Of a DNA stretch of 64,000 nt, positions 34,050 through 46,200 are shown in pieces. Numbering within the stretch: the stretch's first letter is position 1; each line of letters opens with the position of its first letter. Under the pieces are notes generated by a model that had not been told where the DNA came from, searched no databases, and worked only from the letters and a program-made list of their open reading frames with translations. The stretch is from Lithospermum erythrorhizon (Eukaryota; Streptophyta; Magnoliopsida; Boraginales; Boraginaceae): assembly GCA_019722365.1 (NCBI GenBank), contig JADFUC010001916.1, positions 62,001 through 126,000 of the forward strand, given 5' to 3'. The position numbers and the translations under genes are program-made.

Positions 34050-35686
34050 TCATCACCATGTTTTCAGATCCTCGATGCAGCTGAGTGCTAAAAAATCCCT
34101 AGGTCTCCAGGTTAGCCTCATGTTTTCTGAGAGGCAACATAAATTGTTGATTACACCTCAGATACCAAAGACCTCGGGTCGATGTCGGAGAAGTCAGGCG
34201 ACAAGCATCATGACTAACATGGGCGTTTTGATTAGCGATCAAGATTGATCACGTTTAGCCCGGCAAGACTAGATCAATACCGTGGGCCGCCGGGGTCCTA
34301 TGAGATCGGGAGCTGCACGACCGAAACGAATTCATGTAAGATATGTATATCTCTGCCCTATGATATTTGTTTAGAATTTGCCCGGTAATTTTAGACCTAC
34401 GATATATAATCAACTATTTGTGTTATATGAGCTATGTACTTTTGACTATGACTCAAACGCCCGCTTTAAGTAGGATTATAACGCATATTGGGTCACACAG
34501 CCGAGTATAACGATAGATGTTTATATATATTGGGAGGGATTTATCCGCCCTGATATACAAGGAAGATCTCAGCCTCTATACGCTTGGTACCGATTGGTTT
34601 AAGGGACTATAAATGCTTATTCAGCCATACTGAGAAAGTCATGGTGTTTTGTTTAATACACTTCTTATGGTTAGCCTACTACTGACGCGTGATAAATGAA
34701 TTGTATGGTAATCGCCCGCGGCAGCAGCTGGAAATCAATGAAAATTGATTCCCTTTATTATGCCTGTCAGGACAATTGTGTATCAATTCATTTACCGCGC
34801 CTAAGTAAACGCGACAATGGAACTTAGTGTTCACTTTAGTAATTGTATATTACCAGCTGGTTCTCATGATAATTTAAGGGGTTATGGGCTATTGCTAGAT
34901 CTTACTATTAATCGTTATAATAATAGTAATTGGTCAATTATTATTATTATACAACTTTACTATTATCTCGGTTCTGGCCACAATAATGTATTGGCTGACG
35001 TTTGAATTATATTTCATGTATGAAATTAAATTGAATTTGCTAAATTGAGAGTTGATCGTGAATCAACTAATATTTCACTGGGGAATTTTACATTGATAAT
35101 GTAAAATATAATTGAATGAACCCGACTTAATTACTCAGTCAATTGAATTAATTCGAGGTTTCTAGTTGAAGCCATAGTAACTCAAGTTAGCTACTTTGCT
35201 AACAACTTGTTAGTGTTTGATTTTACTTAACGGTTTAATCCAATTAAACGGGCTGGCTCATTAACTATTCGGTTGGGCTTTAGGTTTAATAATTATAATA
35301 TACTTAAACCTAACCTAATCATTTTGGTAATCACAGAAACAAAAAGCTTTCTACACCCAAGTTAAGCGGCCATGAGCTTACAAATGAAATTTGGGAAAAT
35401 TTCATTTGTTTCTATCATCCGATTTATCCAATCCATGTTCTAGCAAACGCAAGTGTAGGATTCAACCCTCCCGGTGGACTAACTGAGTACCTACATTTGG
35501 AAGGCTCGAACGATGGAATTCAAAGGAGGTCAGGAAAGATTCGAGATGTATCACATCTCTGTAAGTACTCTCGTATTCATATAAGTCATTATATGAATTT
35601 TAGATTAATTTATATCATTTTGAGGATCCGGGATGTATGAATTTGGTGTTTTATCACAAATGAAATTCATACTAGATTCTAACACT
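34050..35686 (+). mobile_element. Copia solo LTR inside Tat#1 pol
   Basis: Matches, in inverse orientation, the LTR of the Copia element at 58262-59990. Shared blocks include GAGAGGCAACAT (34131), TTTATCCGCCCTGATATACAAGG-type sequence (34540-34562), GATTGATTCC and TTCATTTACC (34745-34795), TAATAGTAATTGGTCAATTA (34920-34940), and the end CATACTAGATTCTAACA (35670-35686). The segment 35220-35560 differs, so it is a related subfamily. The 3' end (TAACA) is clear, but the 5' end near 34050 is only approximate. No coding domains are inside, hence solo. Confidence 0.75.
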
Positions 35687-36300
35687 GGGACTCTCCTCCG
35701 AATATGTAATGTACGTAGTGTTCGGGTCCCGGCTCCGCCGGTTTCTTGATGGAAGTTCCCCGCCTCCATCCGTCTTACGCTTTTAGTGAAGATATGTAAC
35801 ATCCTTGAGCCTTATTATGGCTGCCGTGGATCTCCTCGCCCCATATCCCTGGTAATTTCATCTTTAGGCGACTCAAGGAGACTACAACTAATCGCGACAA
35901 TGCCGGCCGTCGATTATGCAATCAGAGTTCTCTTCATTCATGTCCACGATGGTAAACTCCACCATCTTTGTGGCTTGCTGTGGATGCTTTCCCATGGTTA
36001 CCATGAGGTTGGCCACCCCCAACGGACTCACCGCATCCCTTGTGAACCCCACTAGCATATCCACCGGCCGGATCTTCATCCGTTCATCCCTAACTTTAGG
36101 TATGCATCCAATAATAGAATATCCATGCAGCTTTCGCATCCACCAAATGCCTCTGCCTCAAAATTTGCAATCACTAGAGTGATCAACAGATCTCGTGAGG
36201 GCAAATAATCCCTCGAAACTCTTCCCCGAGAAAGACAGTCCGGGAACTCGCGCCCATCGCGAATCGCATACACGTGTTCACTGCCTAGCACTTCGAGTCT
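35687..36300 (-). pseudogene. Tat#1 protease and pre-RT region
   Basis: The minus strand near 36150 reads 'SCMDILLLDAYLKLGMNG', the protease active-site neighbourhood. The frame 36139-35888 has 'RDAVSPLGVANLMVTMGKHP' and 'KMVEFTIVDMNEE', then 'IIDGRHCRD' and, near 35800, 'GCYISSLK', which are conserved in Tat proteases. It reads to the LTR boundary at 35687. The Asp-Ser-Gly triad is not intact. Confidence 0.8.
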
Positions 36301-36424
36301 CCTTCTCCATCATACTGATATGATCGAAGCACCTCAAGGGGTTATGCTAGGAATACCATCCGCGACTGACCTCCCATGATTGAAGCGCTTTGTTCACAAT
36401 CGGCGTCTCCTTATGAACGATTCT

Positions 36425-37500
36425 TCATTTGCCCCCTCTCGTATTTAGCTTTTCAATCTCTCTATTTTTAGATGTCTCGCAATCATCCGTATCATGCCCG
36501 TGATCTTTATGATATTGACAAGCATTTGCCAAGGCGTTTAGAGGGGTCACGCACTCACCCTTTCCCTCCTTCACCTTCTTTTTCTTCGATCCCCAGAGAC
36601 GCCGGTATGAACTTCCCCGTGGCAAAGCTACCAGAATACCTCCGTCGAGCCCGGATCCTCGCCTGTGGTGCTCCGCCGCTTGGATCTCAGGCTCCGCCAA
36701 AGCAGTTTCTTCCATGTGACACTTTCTATGTCCCTTCTTGGCCCTCCTCTATCTCGGGTTATACTCTGTAAGCTCCTCATTAACCTCCAAGCTCAAGGAT
36801 CTCTTCTTTGAGAAGTGACTCTTTGAACTTGCTCAACCTTAATCCTTTCCGAAAGCTAAGTGACCGCTATTTTCCTCGGTCCTCCCACTAGATTGAATCC
36901 CTTTGTATGAACCGGTCCCGAGGGAGGAAATCCTCTCATCTCTATCCGCTTGACGGTCATCAGAGAGCGGTCATCTTTGTCCCTCGCCGACTCTCCCCAC
37001 CTAGGTTCTAGTAAACCTCCTGCTTGAGGTCTTCGGCTGGTGCTTATACACATCCTTCCGACACCGTTGAACTATTTTCAACAAGGGTCCCGGCAAGACT
37101 TTATGGAAAAGCGCCAAGCAAGACACCTTGTTACAGACTTTCTGAAACGACATCTAGGATCAAATTCCACAATGTGTTCCTCCGGGTCCGTCTCTTCCCC
37201 GTGAACTGCAAAACACGGGAGCTTCATGCCACATGCATACTGCCTCGATTTCAAAGCAGTTAAGGGAGAGCTAGGCCTCACAAATGATGGTTCCCCTTCG
37301 CGCTTGCTGACCTTTCATGAAAAATTTATTCGGCTTTCTACAACAAGCGGGCTACCGCATCCGCTTCTCGGGCTAAAGCAACTGCCTGGAACCGACCTCA
37401 CGGCGACTCATTGCCCCTCAAGTAGGACTCGTTGTTCATCCCGACCGAGGAGTGCGTGGTGTGTTTCCTCCCGGAGAAATGACTCCACACCGTAGGTCTT
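36425..37500 (-). pseudogene. Tat#1 gag
   Basis: The frame 36715-36425 has 'ALANACQYHKDHGHDTDDCE', the atypical zinc-knuckle block of Tat gag, after a Lys/Gly-rich linker. The frame 37281-37078 has 'CFAVHGEETDPEEHIVEFD', the gag core start. The frame 37053-36856 carries an Arg/Pro-rich linker. Frame changes separate the pieces, and the gag start is uncertain (37500-37600). Confidence 0.75.
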
Positions 37501-37639
37501 TCCCCTGCCGGGGAGCCGTCATCAAGTCATCCATGACACCGACGACTATTTGATCCAGAAGTCCTTGTATCAACTCCCTCGCCATCTCTCGGGACGGTCA
37601 ACCTTCATTTTGTGATTCAATCCGAAATACATTTGTCAT

Positions 37640-39896
37640 GTCTCTTTGTGAATTTATTTATATAGATATTTAACAACTTTGATATCACAACACTTACTTT
37701 CCTATGACAATTGAATTCACCAGCAACTTAGTAAGGTTATATAGTATTACCTACTCCTGTTATCAAGTACATGCCCTCTAACCGCCGTTCTTCCATTGTT
37801 TCTTCTCTCGGGTAGATGTGATATGTACCTTTCCATGTGTGTATTCTCGCGAACTTTGGCATAATGATTCTTTCATTTTCCCATTCACCACAAACATTCT
37901 TTCCTCGATTTAAACTTCCACACGGTCCATGCATCACGTGCTTCCATCCGGAAGCTAGCACTTACTATTCTATCATACGCCCGACTCCAGATATTATTTA
38001 TAAAGGCTTGGAATATGATTAGAAAATGTGCACGGGCGGACCGCTTTTTGAAACTCAATTACATGGACTGACGACAAGATTTTCCAAAATTTCTCCGCAT
38101 AATTCTATCGCTGAGAATACTAAGTTTCGCTTGAATACTCTACAAGAGATCTCGTCGATTATGGTCTTCTTCCCCTTATTTCAAACACTCTTTGATTTCC
38201 ATCTAGTTGGGGTCAGTAAAGTCATCACAAGAATATGTCAAAGCTTCCCATACTGCATTCATCGCTGAATCCATGTATGTGCCTCAAACTTGGTACTTCC
38301 AAATGAACGTAGCTGCAAATATAGTCGCTTCACCTACTACGCCAAATCGGACTCCTTTAAACGATATTGTCCATCATGCTCGAGCAATGCTCTCGCCTTA
38401 GCCGCTTGATACTTTGACGTAAGCGAAAATTTTACCTTCATCGATTCAAGTCACGTAATTGTCCACAACATATCATGGAAGAAGTCTTCCAAACGTAGTA
38501 GGTACGATCGATCATTTTCACGTTGCATCAACTTGTATACATAATATTCTCTCGCAGCTAACGGTAAGCTGGCTTATTTCAAACCATGCCCCCACTACTG
38601 ATGTCATCTCGCCATTACTCATGATGATTGGATGTTGAAGCACATGTTCATGCATTATAAAACCAAAGTGGATCGTATTAGAGTCATTTATTATTAAGAG
38701 GATATCAATAAAATAAAAGTGCATCTAAAAAAGAGAAAGCTAAAGTTAATAAGTTACCTTCCCTTTCTCGCTTGAATTATTTCTTCAAAAGAATTATAAC
38801 TTGAAAATGTCTTTTCCTCGTATTCTTTCCTTTTGTTCCATGACCAACTTTTGGAATGTTACCATGCCATCCCGGCTCCCCAATTGGAAACATTAACACA
38901 TACCGGAGATGATCATCACACGATAAGAGTACCGCACTCTTTATGAGTTGAGCACACTGTGTACACTCTTATGTCTCTATATCATAAGGATCAATTTCAC
39001 AACTTGCACTTTCACCATATCCAACAACTTCTAAAGACGCTGTCATTGTGGATGTTTTGATCGAGGCCTATCCATCTTAATCACTATATGATAATAATCT
39101 ATGTTATCTAGTATAGATGCTTCGAAGAAAAAGTGAATAAGGGTTGAATTCATCACTACAACCAAATCTTCTCAACTAATGCATTCAACTCGAACCATGG
39201 ATAGTGATTGCTGCTTGACGCTCAGATCATAAAAATAGAATTGAGATAGCTTCTTTTGGAATCATCACGAGGCATAAGATCATCGAGATAAGGGTGGACT
39301 TGTCCTTGCACTCTTAGAGTATACCTATGATCCGCTTTCTCAAAGGTTTCATCACAACGCATTCCAATGGATGTGAAAGTTTGAGGATTATTGTATGTCC
39401 CGATCATATTCCTGGAATTTTCAGATTTCAGGTCCATGCCTATGATAAGCTAAACCGGATAACTGAAGTAGATCTTACCAGAGAAATTCCTAACAAATGT
39501 AACGCATCGCCTCTATGAAATTTATGAGCTTTGCAATATCTACATGGCGGCGCTAGTTGAAGCATTAACAATCTCTTATCGTTTTCATCGATGGTTACAT
39601 TTCTTCTCTTCTTTTTGATGTGAAGTTCCTGTAAAATAAACAATAACATTTTAGAATATCTAAGTCTTCAATCATATGAAATGATATTAAAATATTATCA
39701 TTCAAATTTGATATTCAAATGTTATCATTCAAATTTGTTACATTTCAAATTTAACAAGAATATTTAAATCGAAGCCTTTGATACAAAATGTGATTTATTG
39801 AAATCAAAGTCTTTGATACAAAAAGTGATTCTATAAAGATTGTTTCTTACCAATGTATGAAGTTCTTTCTACTGCAGTACATCTTTGATTCGCCAT
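37640..39896 (-). pseudogene. Helitron RepHel N-terminal and Rep region, decayed
   Basis: Minus strand, in order: an ATG at 39896 ('MANQRCTAVERTSYI') before a possible intron; frame 39649-39440 with 'LQLAPPCRYCKAHKFHRGDA'; frame 39437-39222 with 'TFTSIGMRCDETFEKADHRY' and 'RVQGQVHPYLDDLMP'; a stretch near 38480 with 'QYVVDNYV'; frame 37961-37737 with 'HVMHGPCGSLNRGKNVC' and 'MYLITGV'; and finally 'VVKYLYKYI'-like near 37660. This order matches plant Helitron RepHel proteins up to the Rep core. The helicase domain is missing because the sequence passes into Tat#1 gag near 37620. Element ends (5' TC, 3' CTRR hairpin) were not found. Confidence 0.75.
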
Positions 39897-40066
39897 CACT
39901 ATCTGTATCAATAACATTACATTTTAAAATATTTACCACAACTTATGAACAATTTATATTTATATATGTAGCAATATTGATGTACCTCTTTTTTCAATGC
40001 CTCGGCTTAAGTAATCCTGATAATCTATAGTATTCACGGCAGGCTCATGCACCTGTGAAAATGAAT

Positions 40067-40212
40067 CACTTCAGAAGATATAAAATAGTACATGGAACAT
40101 GAATGGTGTCTCTTGTGCATCCCGATTTACCGACAATAATAGTTTTTGGTGTCTCTTATTTTTTCTTTTTTCACTTCAGAAGATATAAAATAGCACATGG
40201 AACATGAATGGT
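40067..40212. repeat. 41-bp direct repeat, two copies
   Basis: CACTTCAGAAGATATAAAAT plus TAGYACATGGAACATGAATGGT occurs at 40067-40107 and again at 40172-40212 with a single difference, 105 bp apart. GGTGTCTCTT also recurs around the spacer. Confidence 0.8.
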
Positions 40213-40770
40213 AAGAAAACACAAAAGATTTTTTAGGTCTATCTTAAAATTAGATGGTGGTAAAAGAGTTAGTCTAAGTGCTACCTACACGTTTTTCTCT
40301 ACGCCTCTTATTGATATGGTCTTTGTTTGCAATTTGAATTCTCAAATATCGATCGGTTTCAATAATGGATGGACAATCATTTGCGGAGATAATATAATAT
40401 ATAGAATAAATGCCATGATCTATTTTTCCATTTTAACTACATATAGATATATATATATATATCTATATGTAAATTGATTTTAGTTATGTCGACCAACTGG
40501 GATAGTATCTTCTGTAACACTCTCTTCGTTGCTCTATATCCTATAGCCATTGTGCGGCATTACTATGTATATATACACTATAGATACATTAATATACTTG
40601 TAAGCCTAATCTTAAAATTGTTCTAAACATTAATAGTAGATGATATTTAATAAATAACTCTAGCATCTAAAAATAACTTGTATAATAACATCTTTAAACA
40701 GATGCACTTATTTAGCAACGTATAACTACTTGATTATATAAGTATAAACAAGTATCATAAGATGGTAAAA
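40213..40770. other. AT-rich, no gene
   Basis: The plus-strand frame 40208-40477 (89 codons) ends in a short (TA)n tract (40446-40462) and has no known domain. It begins in the 41-bp repeat, so it is not called as a gene. Confidence 0.4.
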
Positions 40771-41135
40771 TCAGTAGCTAACATATAGTGAATCAATCTT
40801 CATTCATCAGGATATAAATGTAACTTACACATTATACCTAACTTAAAATGAGTCAACATCCATATACCAACATGTAAATGTTAAGATGATAGACTCAGTA
40901 GGTAACATATAATAAGTCAGCCAACCTTCATACACCATCATCTAAATGCAACTTAAGATCATAGAATAAGTAAATAAGAGTCAACCTTCATATACAGAGC
41001 ATGTAAAGATAGTATTATCAATAGGTAACAAAAGATCATAGAATAAGTAAGAGCCAACCTTCATATACACAACATGTAAAGATAGTACTATCAATAGATA
41101 ACATATAATAAATCAACCCTCACATATCAGCCTGC
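40770..41135. repeat. tandem repeat array, about five diverged units
   Basis: Units of roughly 65-90 bp share the pattern GTAACATATAATAAGTCA, CAACCTTCATATAC, CATGTAAA. The last two full units (about 40950-41032 and 41034-41105) are nearly identical. Earlier units are more diverged. No coding capacity; function unknown. Confidence 0.7.
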
Positions 41136-42617
41136 AAATGCAATGCATATTCAAAAGTATATGATATCAAGCAAGTAAATCATAAAAGATGTTACTAATA
41201 AATCAAATTTAAACCAACAAAACATATTCATAAACATTACTATGAAAATATTACCTAAGCTTTTTTCAGTTTCATGAAATGCTCTTACTCAGAATTTGAA
41301 CTTGCTGAACTATGTAGAGTTGCCAACTTAATTTTGTATGTATTAGGTACTTGAAATTACCATAATACCCTCAATAATGTATTTAGACATCAATCAAAAC
41401 TTTCTCTAGATTATACTAAAAATACTATACCAATAAATAATTATTTATGCTGAAATATCTCTAGGAACATGTGTATCTTTCAGCTTGTTCCAATTGATAT
41501 CAAACTACACAGTTACAATTCAATTAAAGCAGAACTAAATGGCATACTTGATCAAAGAAGAACATTAGGAGATATTTTACATATTAAAAGGACAATAGCA
41601 TATAAATAAGTGGCATAAAAATTAAATAATTAATTATATATACATACACTTTTTATATAGATGATTATATATATTATATTATTATTATTATATAAAATTA
41701 TATAATTAACTAACCCTAAAATCATGAAATTATACTAAATACGATCAATCGCACGTATTCAATACTAATTCGAACATTAATTATTTTTTTGTTTAAACAT
41801 TAAATGTCAAAAAGTTTGTTAACACCTTAGTAATGAAACAATTAATCGACATTATTAATTGCACAAAAATTCATTTAGTGTAAGTAGACAACTTAATTTA
41901 AGACATCTTAATTGGTTCATATATTTAATAATCACACAATTTATATTGCACTTACGGTTATAAAATACATTACACCTCACTAATCGTATTAACCAATGTG
42001 CATCGATTTCCATGAAAATTTAATTAATCAAATTAGACAACTTAATTTAACACATCACACAACTTATAATAAAAAATAATCCAATTAAAGATGAATTTCC
42101 TTAAACTTAACTGAAACAAAGATCATCATCATATTTATAAACAACATATAAAGCAATTGAGTTTCCACTAATGGCATGCAAATAAACAATCTTCAAATTG
42201 AGGATCTAGAATGATGGCGGAGGAATCAGGGTTACAAGCTTCATTTCGTTACTATAGCAATATTTTTTCAGTTTAATGAAGTTTAGATTTGTTGGATTTA
42301 GCTGATAATAACATGCAGCTTCAATTCGTTATTGTAGTATGAAGATGATGTTAAGCTCATGTTTTAAATATACAATAGATAAGTTTGTATTGGATGTAAA
42401 GAGAGCATACAAATTAAGAAGGATTTAATTGCCGGAGCTCATAGATAACCGATACTTGACAATTTGCTCAATTATGGATACACAACTTATACTAACACAA
42501 GGTGCACTAACGTATTTAACACACCCTTAGATATAGGTCATAATTGTAGCATTTGTCCATATGTAATCTTATTTTTTTAACACGAAGTTTTGGGCCAAAA
42601 AGAGAATATCCAAACCA
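41136..42617. other. AT-rich intergenic sequence
   Basis: No gene, repeat family or terminal motif is recognised. It separates the Helitron/tandem-repeat region from the RVE-like gene. Confidence 0.5.
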
Positions 42618-42699
42618 CATGAGATTCAACCAACATTTGGATATTTTTCACCCTCTTTCATGAGATTCAGCCAACATTTGGATATTTTTCTCCCTCTTT
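42618..42699. repeat. 41-bp tandem duplication upstream of RVE-like gene
   Basis: Two head-to-tail copies (42618-42658, 42659-42699) of a unit starting CATGAGATTCAACCAACATT and ending CCCTCTTT, differing at two positions. It lies about 0.5 kb before the start codon at 43226. Confidence 0.85.
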
Positions 42700-43160
42700 C
42701 TATGTTTGGATGGAGAGGGACTAAAGACACACCAAAACAGTAACAAAAATATGTAAAATGATTATTTTGTTTTTAAATCAAACTTTTTCAAAAATTACAC
42801 TTACAAATAAGGGGGCTAAAATAATAATTTCAGTCTTTTTTGGGATACTGTTTCTATATGAATTTAGCACCCGTGGTTTGGATGACATGGCAACATAATC
42901 TTCCCCTGTTGTTGCTCAACCACAAATCTCAACCCTACAAATATTTCTCCCTGCGAAATCGAAAAAGTAGAAAATCAATTAACCTCTTCGATTTTCCCTG
43001 CATATTTAATTTTAAACCCATCATCTTTATTTGCTTTAAAGACACTCACAAAAGGGTTTTTATTTAACGAAAAATTTCGATAATTGTGATTATACTATTT
43101 GAACCGAGACCTCTCGTTACAAAGTAATATTAGTTCACGAAAGTGAAAGGAAGCTCACAC

Positions 43161-43169
43161 ACAATATCT
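43161..43169 (+). promoter_or_regulatory. evening-element-like site
   Basis: ACAATATCT differs from the evening element AAAATATCT at one position and lies 57 bp before the start codon, in the probable 5' leader or core promoter. Evening elements are bound by RVE/CCA1/LHY proteins, so autoregulation is possible. With a single mismatched copy it could be chance. Confidence 0.3.
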
Positions 43170-43225
43170 TAGAAAAACTAAAAAAGTTTCCATCTAAATT
43201 ATTGTAGCTACTTTTTTCGAATTAT

Positions 43226-46200
43226 ATGGCGATGGGGTTACCCAATATTGGTGAATTATCGGCGGCAGGCGGTGAAGATGGGGTTGAGTCAGAAGGTGCC
43301 ACGTCAGTGTCGATTGAGGACCCTTCTAAAAAAATTAGGAAACCCTACACAATTACTAAGTCTAGACAGAGCTGGACGGACCCTGAACATGATAAATTCC
43401 TTGAAGCTCTTCAATTGTATGCCTCTTCTATTTCTTACTCTAATTCTTATAAATATGTTTTTGTTTATTTTAGAATGGTTTGATTTCAACTGATACTTTT
43501 GGGTAGTATTAATTATTATGTTTTTGCAAGTTATTTGACATTTTGTTGTTTAAGTGATACTTTGGGGTAGAATCGATTATGTTTTTCATGTTATGGTGAA
43601 CCTTAAGCTCAAAAGATGGCATTTTTCTGTGGTTGGTTCTCAGTGGCAATCTTGTGGTGGTAACGGATTATGGATCGAGTCAATCGATTATTATAGCATT
43701 TTGTCGGTGAAGGTGTCATTGATTATGGTTTTCAAGTTATGTGGCATTTTGCCTTTAGCTGAATACTATTGTAATCAAAATCCATGAGAGTTATTTTATC
43801 ACATTTTATATACACCACAAATATGTTATATGTAACGTGAAAGCTGGTGAATCGCATCATAATATCATGTTAATAATGAAGTCGGTTGAAAATACTATCT
43901 TTAATATGTTATTCCCCAAATATTATACAACACATACAGTCATATTTGAGTTCAAAATTGTAAAGTCGACCTTAGAAATTTAAAACTAGACTCTATTATT
44001 GAAATAGAGGGGCTATTCATTTGTTATGAATCATGGCTTCTTTAAGAACTAATAGAGCTCCTGCAATGAAGGGGTCTGGTTTTGTTCTCGGTGAAGTTTC
44101 TTTGTTCACAAAACTGCTTTAATTTGGTATGAGGTATAATTTCTCTTCACCACTAACTATTTTGTCAAGAGAATAGGTGACGAAAGTATGTTTTAAACAG
44201 TTATGATCAGATTAAGATGTTGCTGGCCTATGAGCTTATAGGAGAATATAACCATATACACTAACATTTGTTTGTATTCTCTCTCCAACTAGCATACCTC
44301 TTGCACAAACCGTATCAATCTTGGTTCTATCTCAATTTCCATCACTCATATTGGCATCTTATCAATTTTAGATTGCATGTTAAAACATTCTAAGTCTTTG
44401 AGTTTAACAAGTCTTCTAATTTTTCCAGATTTGACCGTGATTGGAAGAAAATTGAAGCATTTATTGGGTCAAAAACTGTAATTCAGGTAATATAATGTGA
44501 GGTATCAAGAGTCACTCTTAAGAGTTCAAGACCGTGCAACGAAACGCCTTCTTTTTTCTTCTGCCCTATTGTTTTTTGTCATTATATTTTGTTTATAGTG
44601 CTCACTCCTCATATCCTTAAATTCTTGGTATCAATAAACTTTTAATTTTTCCGTTATCATGTGGTTTCAAGATATCTGTTATATAGTGTTTGGTTCTTTG
44701 AAGTACACCCATGCAACCGTTGCTGTTCTACGGTTTGACTTGTACGGCATTGCTGCTCTAGGTTTTGTTCAAGATTGTGTGTTTTGTCCAGCATATGAAT
44801 GCAGAGATGTACTAGATTCCTATCATACATGAACTATTCCAATTTGATTAAAGATGGTTGAATTTGAAGCTTCATCTGAATTGGATTTTTAACTCGTTGA
44901 TATGCTAATTCAAATTTTGAAAATTCAAAAAATTCTTAATGGATACATTTATTATTATTCAAATATAATACTATACTCTTATTTTTAATTTTTAAATCTA
45001 GTAACTTTATGATATGCCACACCTTATCAAACATATTTTATCCGAAGTTGATAAACCAAACCAAACCAAATTAAACCAGGTTTTATCCTACTAAGTGGGG
45101 TAAGCTATATGAATACGGCATCTTGATCTGAATTTGATAGTTTCTATATATTTTTATGAACATTTCCTTCACTGTAATTCATGTTCTAGCTTCAACATCT
45201 GGTTTCTTACATTTGATCTGAATCTCATGTGTACAACAAATGGATTGCATCATCAAGTAGCTATTTGACATGTTTGTTCTTAACATAAATACTTGAGATT
45301 CTTTTTAGATGGAAGAGATTGAGTGAAAATCACTTGTGCAGATACGTAGTCATGCGCAAAAGTACTTCCTGAAGGTTCAAAAGAGTGGAACCAATGAACA
45401 CCTTCCTCCACCCAGGCCAAAAAGGAAAGCTGCACATCCGTATCCACAAAAGGCCTCAAAAGCTGGTGAGGATATAATTCCTAAAGTTGTTGAGCTGTCA
45501 TGGGAATAACTTTATAATAACTATTCCTTGCTCTAGTTGTAGCTCCAGTACTTGACCAAGGTGCATCCTTCCAAACCGCTCCAACTTTATCTGAGCCTGA
45601 TGCATCCGCAACCTCTAGGCATGCGGTTTCAGTTGCATCAGTCCCTTGTCGGTCTGACAACTCTGTTGAGACAGCTAATTTATTGCATGTGAAAGAAGGT
45701 TTGTATTTTGTGGGTAATCATTTTGGTGACTCCTGCATATGCATTTTCTGCAAATTTAGTCTCATATTTCTGCAGGGAATAAGAGATCTAGTGAACAACA
45801 GATGGTAGCTAACTTGTCTTGCCATGGAAATGAGATCATGCAGAAGACTCTACCAGTTGGTCAGATGACCCAGCTGAACAGCATACCTTCACTGAGAGGT
45901 AACATGTTGGCCTGGATTTTCAAGTTCACTAATAGCTTATTTGCTCTGATTTTACTTGACAAGTTGACTCATATGTTAAAATTCCACTGTATTGGGTTAT
46001 TTAAAAATTTCAATTGGAGGTTCCCTAGTTATAGTTATGACAATTGCAGCTGAGGTCATAGTTACAAAATAATCTTTTAAACTAAATTTATGAATTGACA
46101 TAATGAAACAATTTGTGGATGTCATATTTGACTAATTTCAGTTTCTTTTAAATATAATGGATTCTGCTGTAGACTCATGTGATAGACTACTCTCTGTTGA

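Larger units (their letters stand above)
29700..37620 (-). mobile_element. Ty3-gypsy retrotransposon, Tat type (Tat#1), interrupted
   Basis: Minus strand from right to left: gag (37500-36425), protease (36300-35690), [Copia solo LTR], RT (34045-33584), RNase H (33560-32700), integrase (32529-31313), then a 3' region with a plus-strand antisense ORF (about 29989-30790). Wording such as 'FVTSGKFLGYMI'-like RT, 'EGNKIEYALRF' RNase H and 'AVDYLPKWVE' integrase is of the Tat lineage. LTR ends were not resolved: the left end abuts the Tekay LTR and a Copia LTR fragment, and the right end abuts the Helitron. Confidence 0.8.

Noticed and set aside
40770..41135. Repeat array as a CRISPR
   Set aside because: This is plant DNA. 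The units are contiguous and diverged, without regular unique spacers or cas genes.
42840..43067. 75-codon plus-strand frame upstream of the RVE-like gene
   Set aside because: It has no domain and lies in the promoter region. It is out of the gene's reading context and ends well before the start codon.
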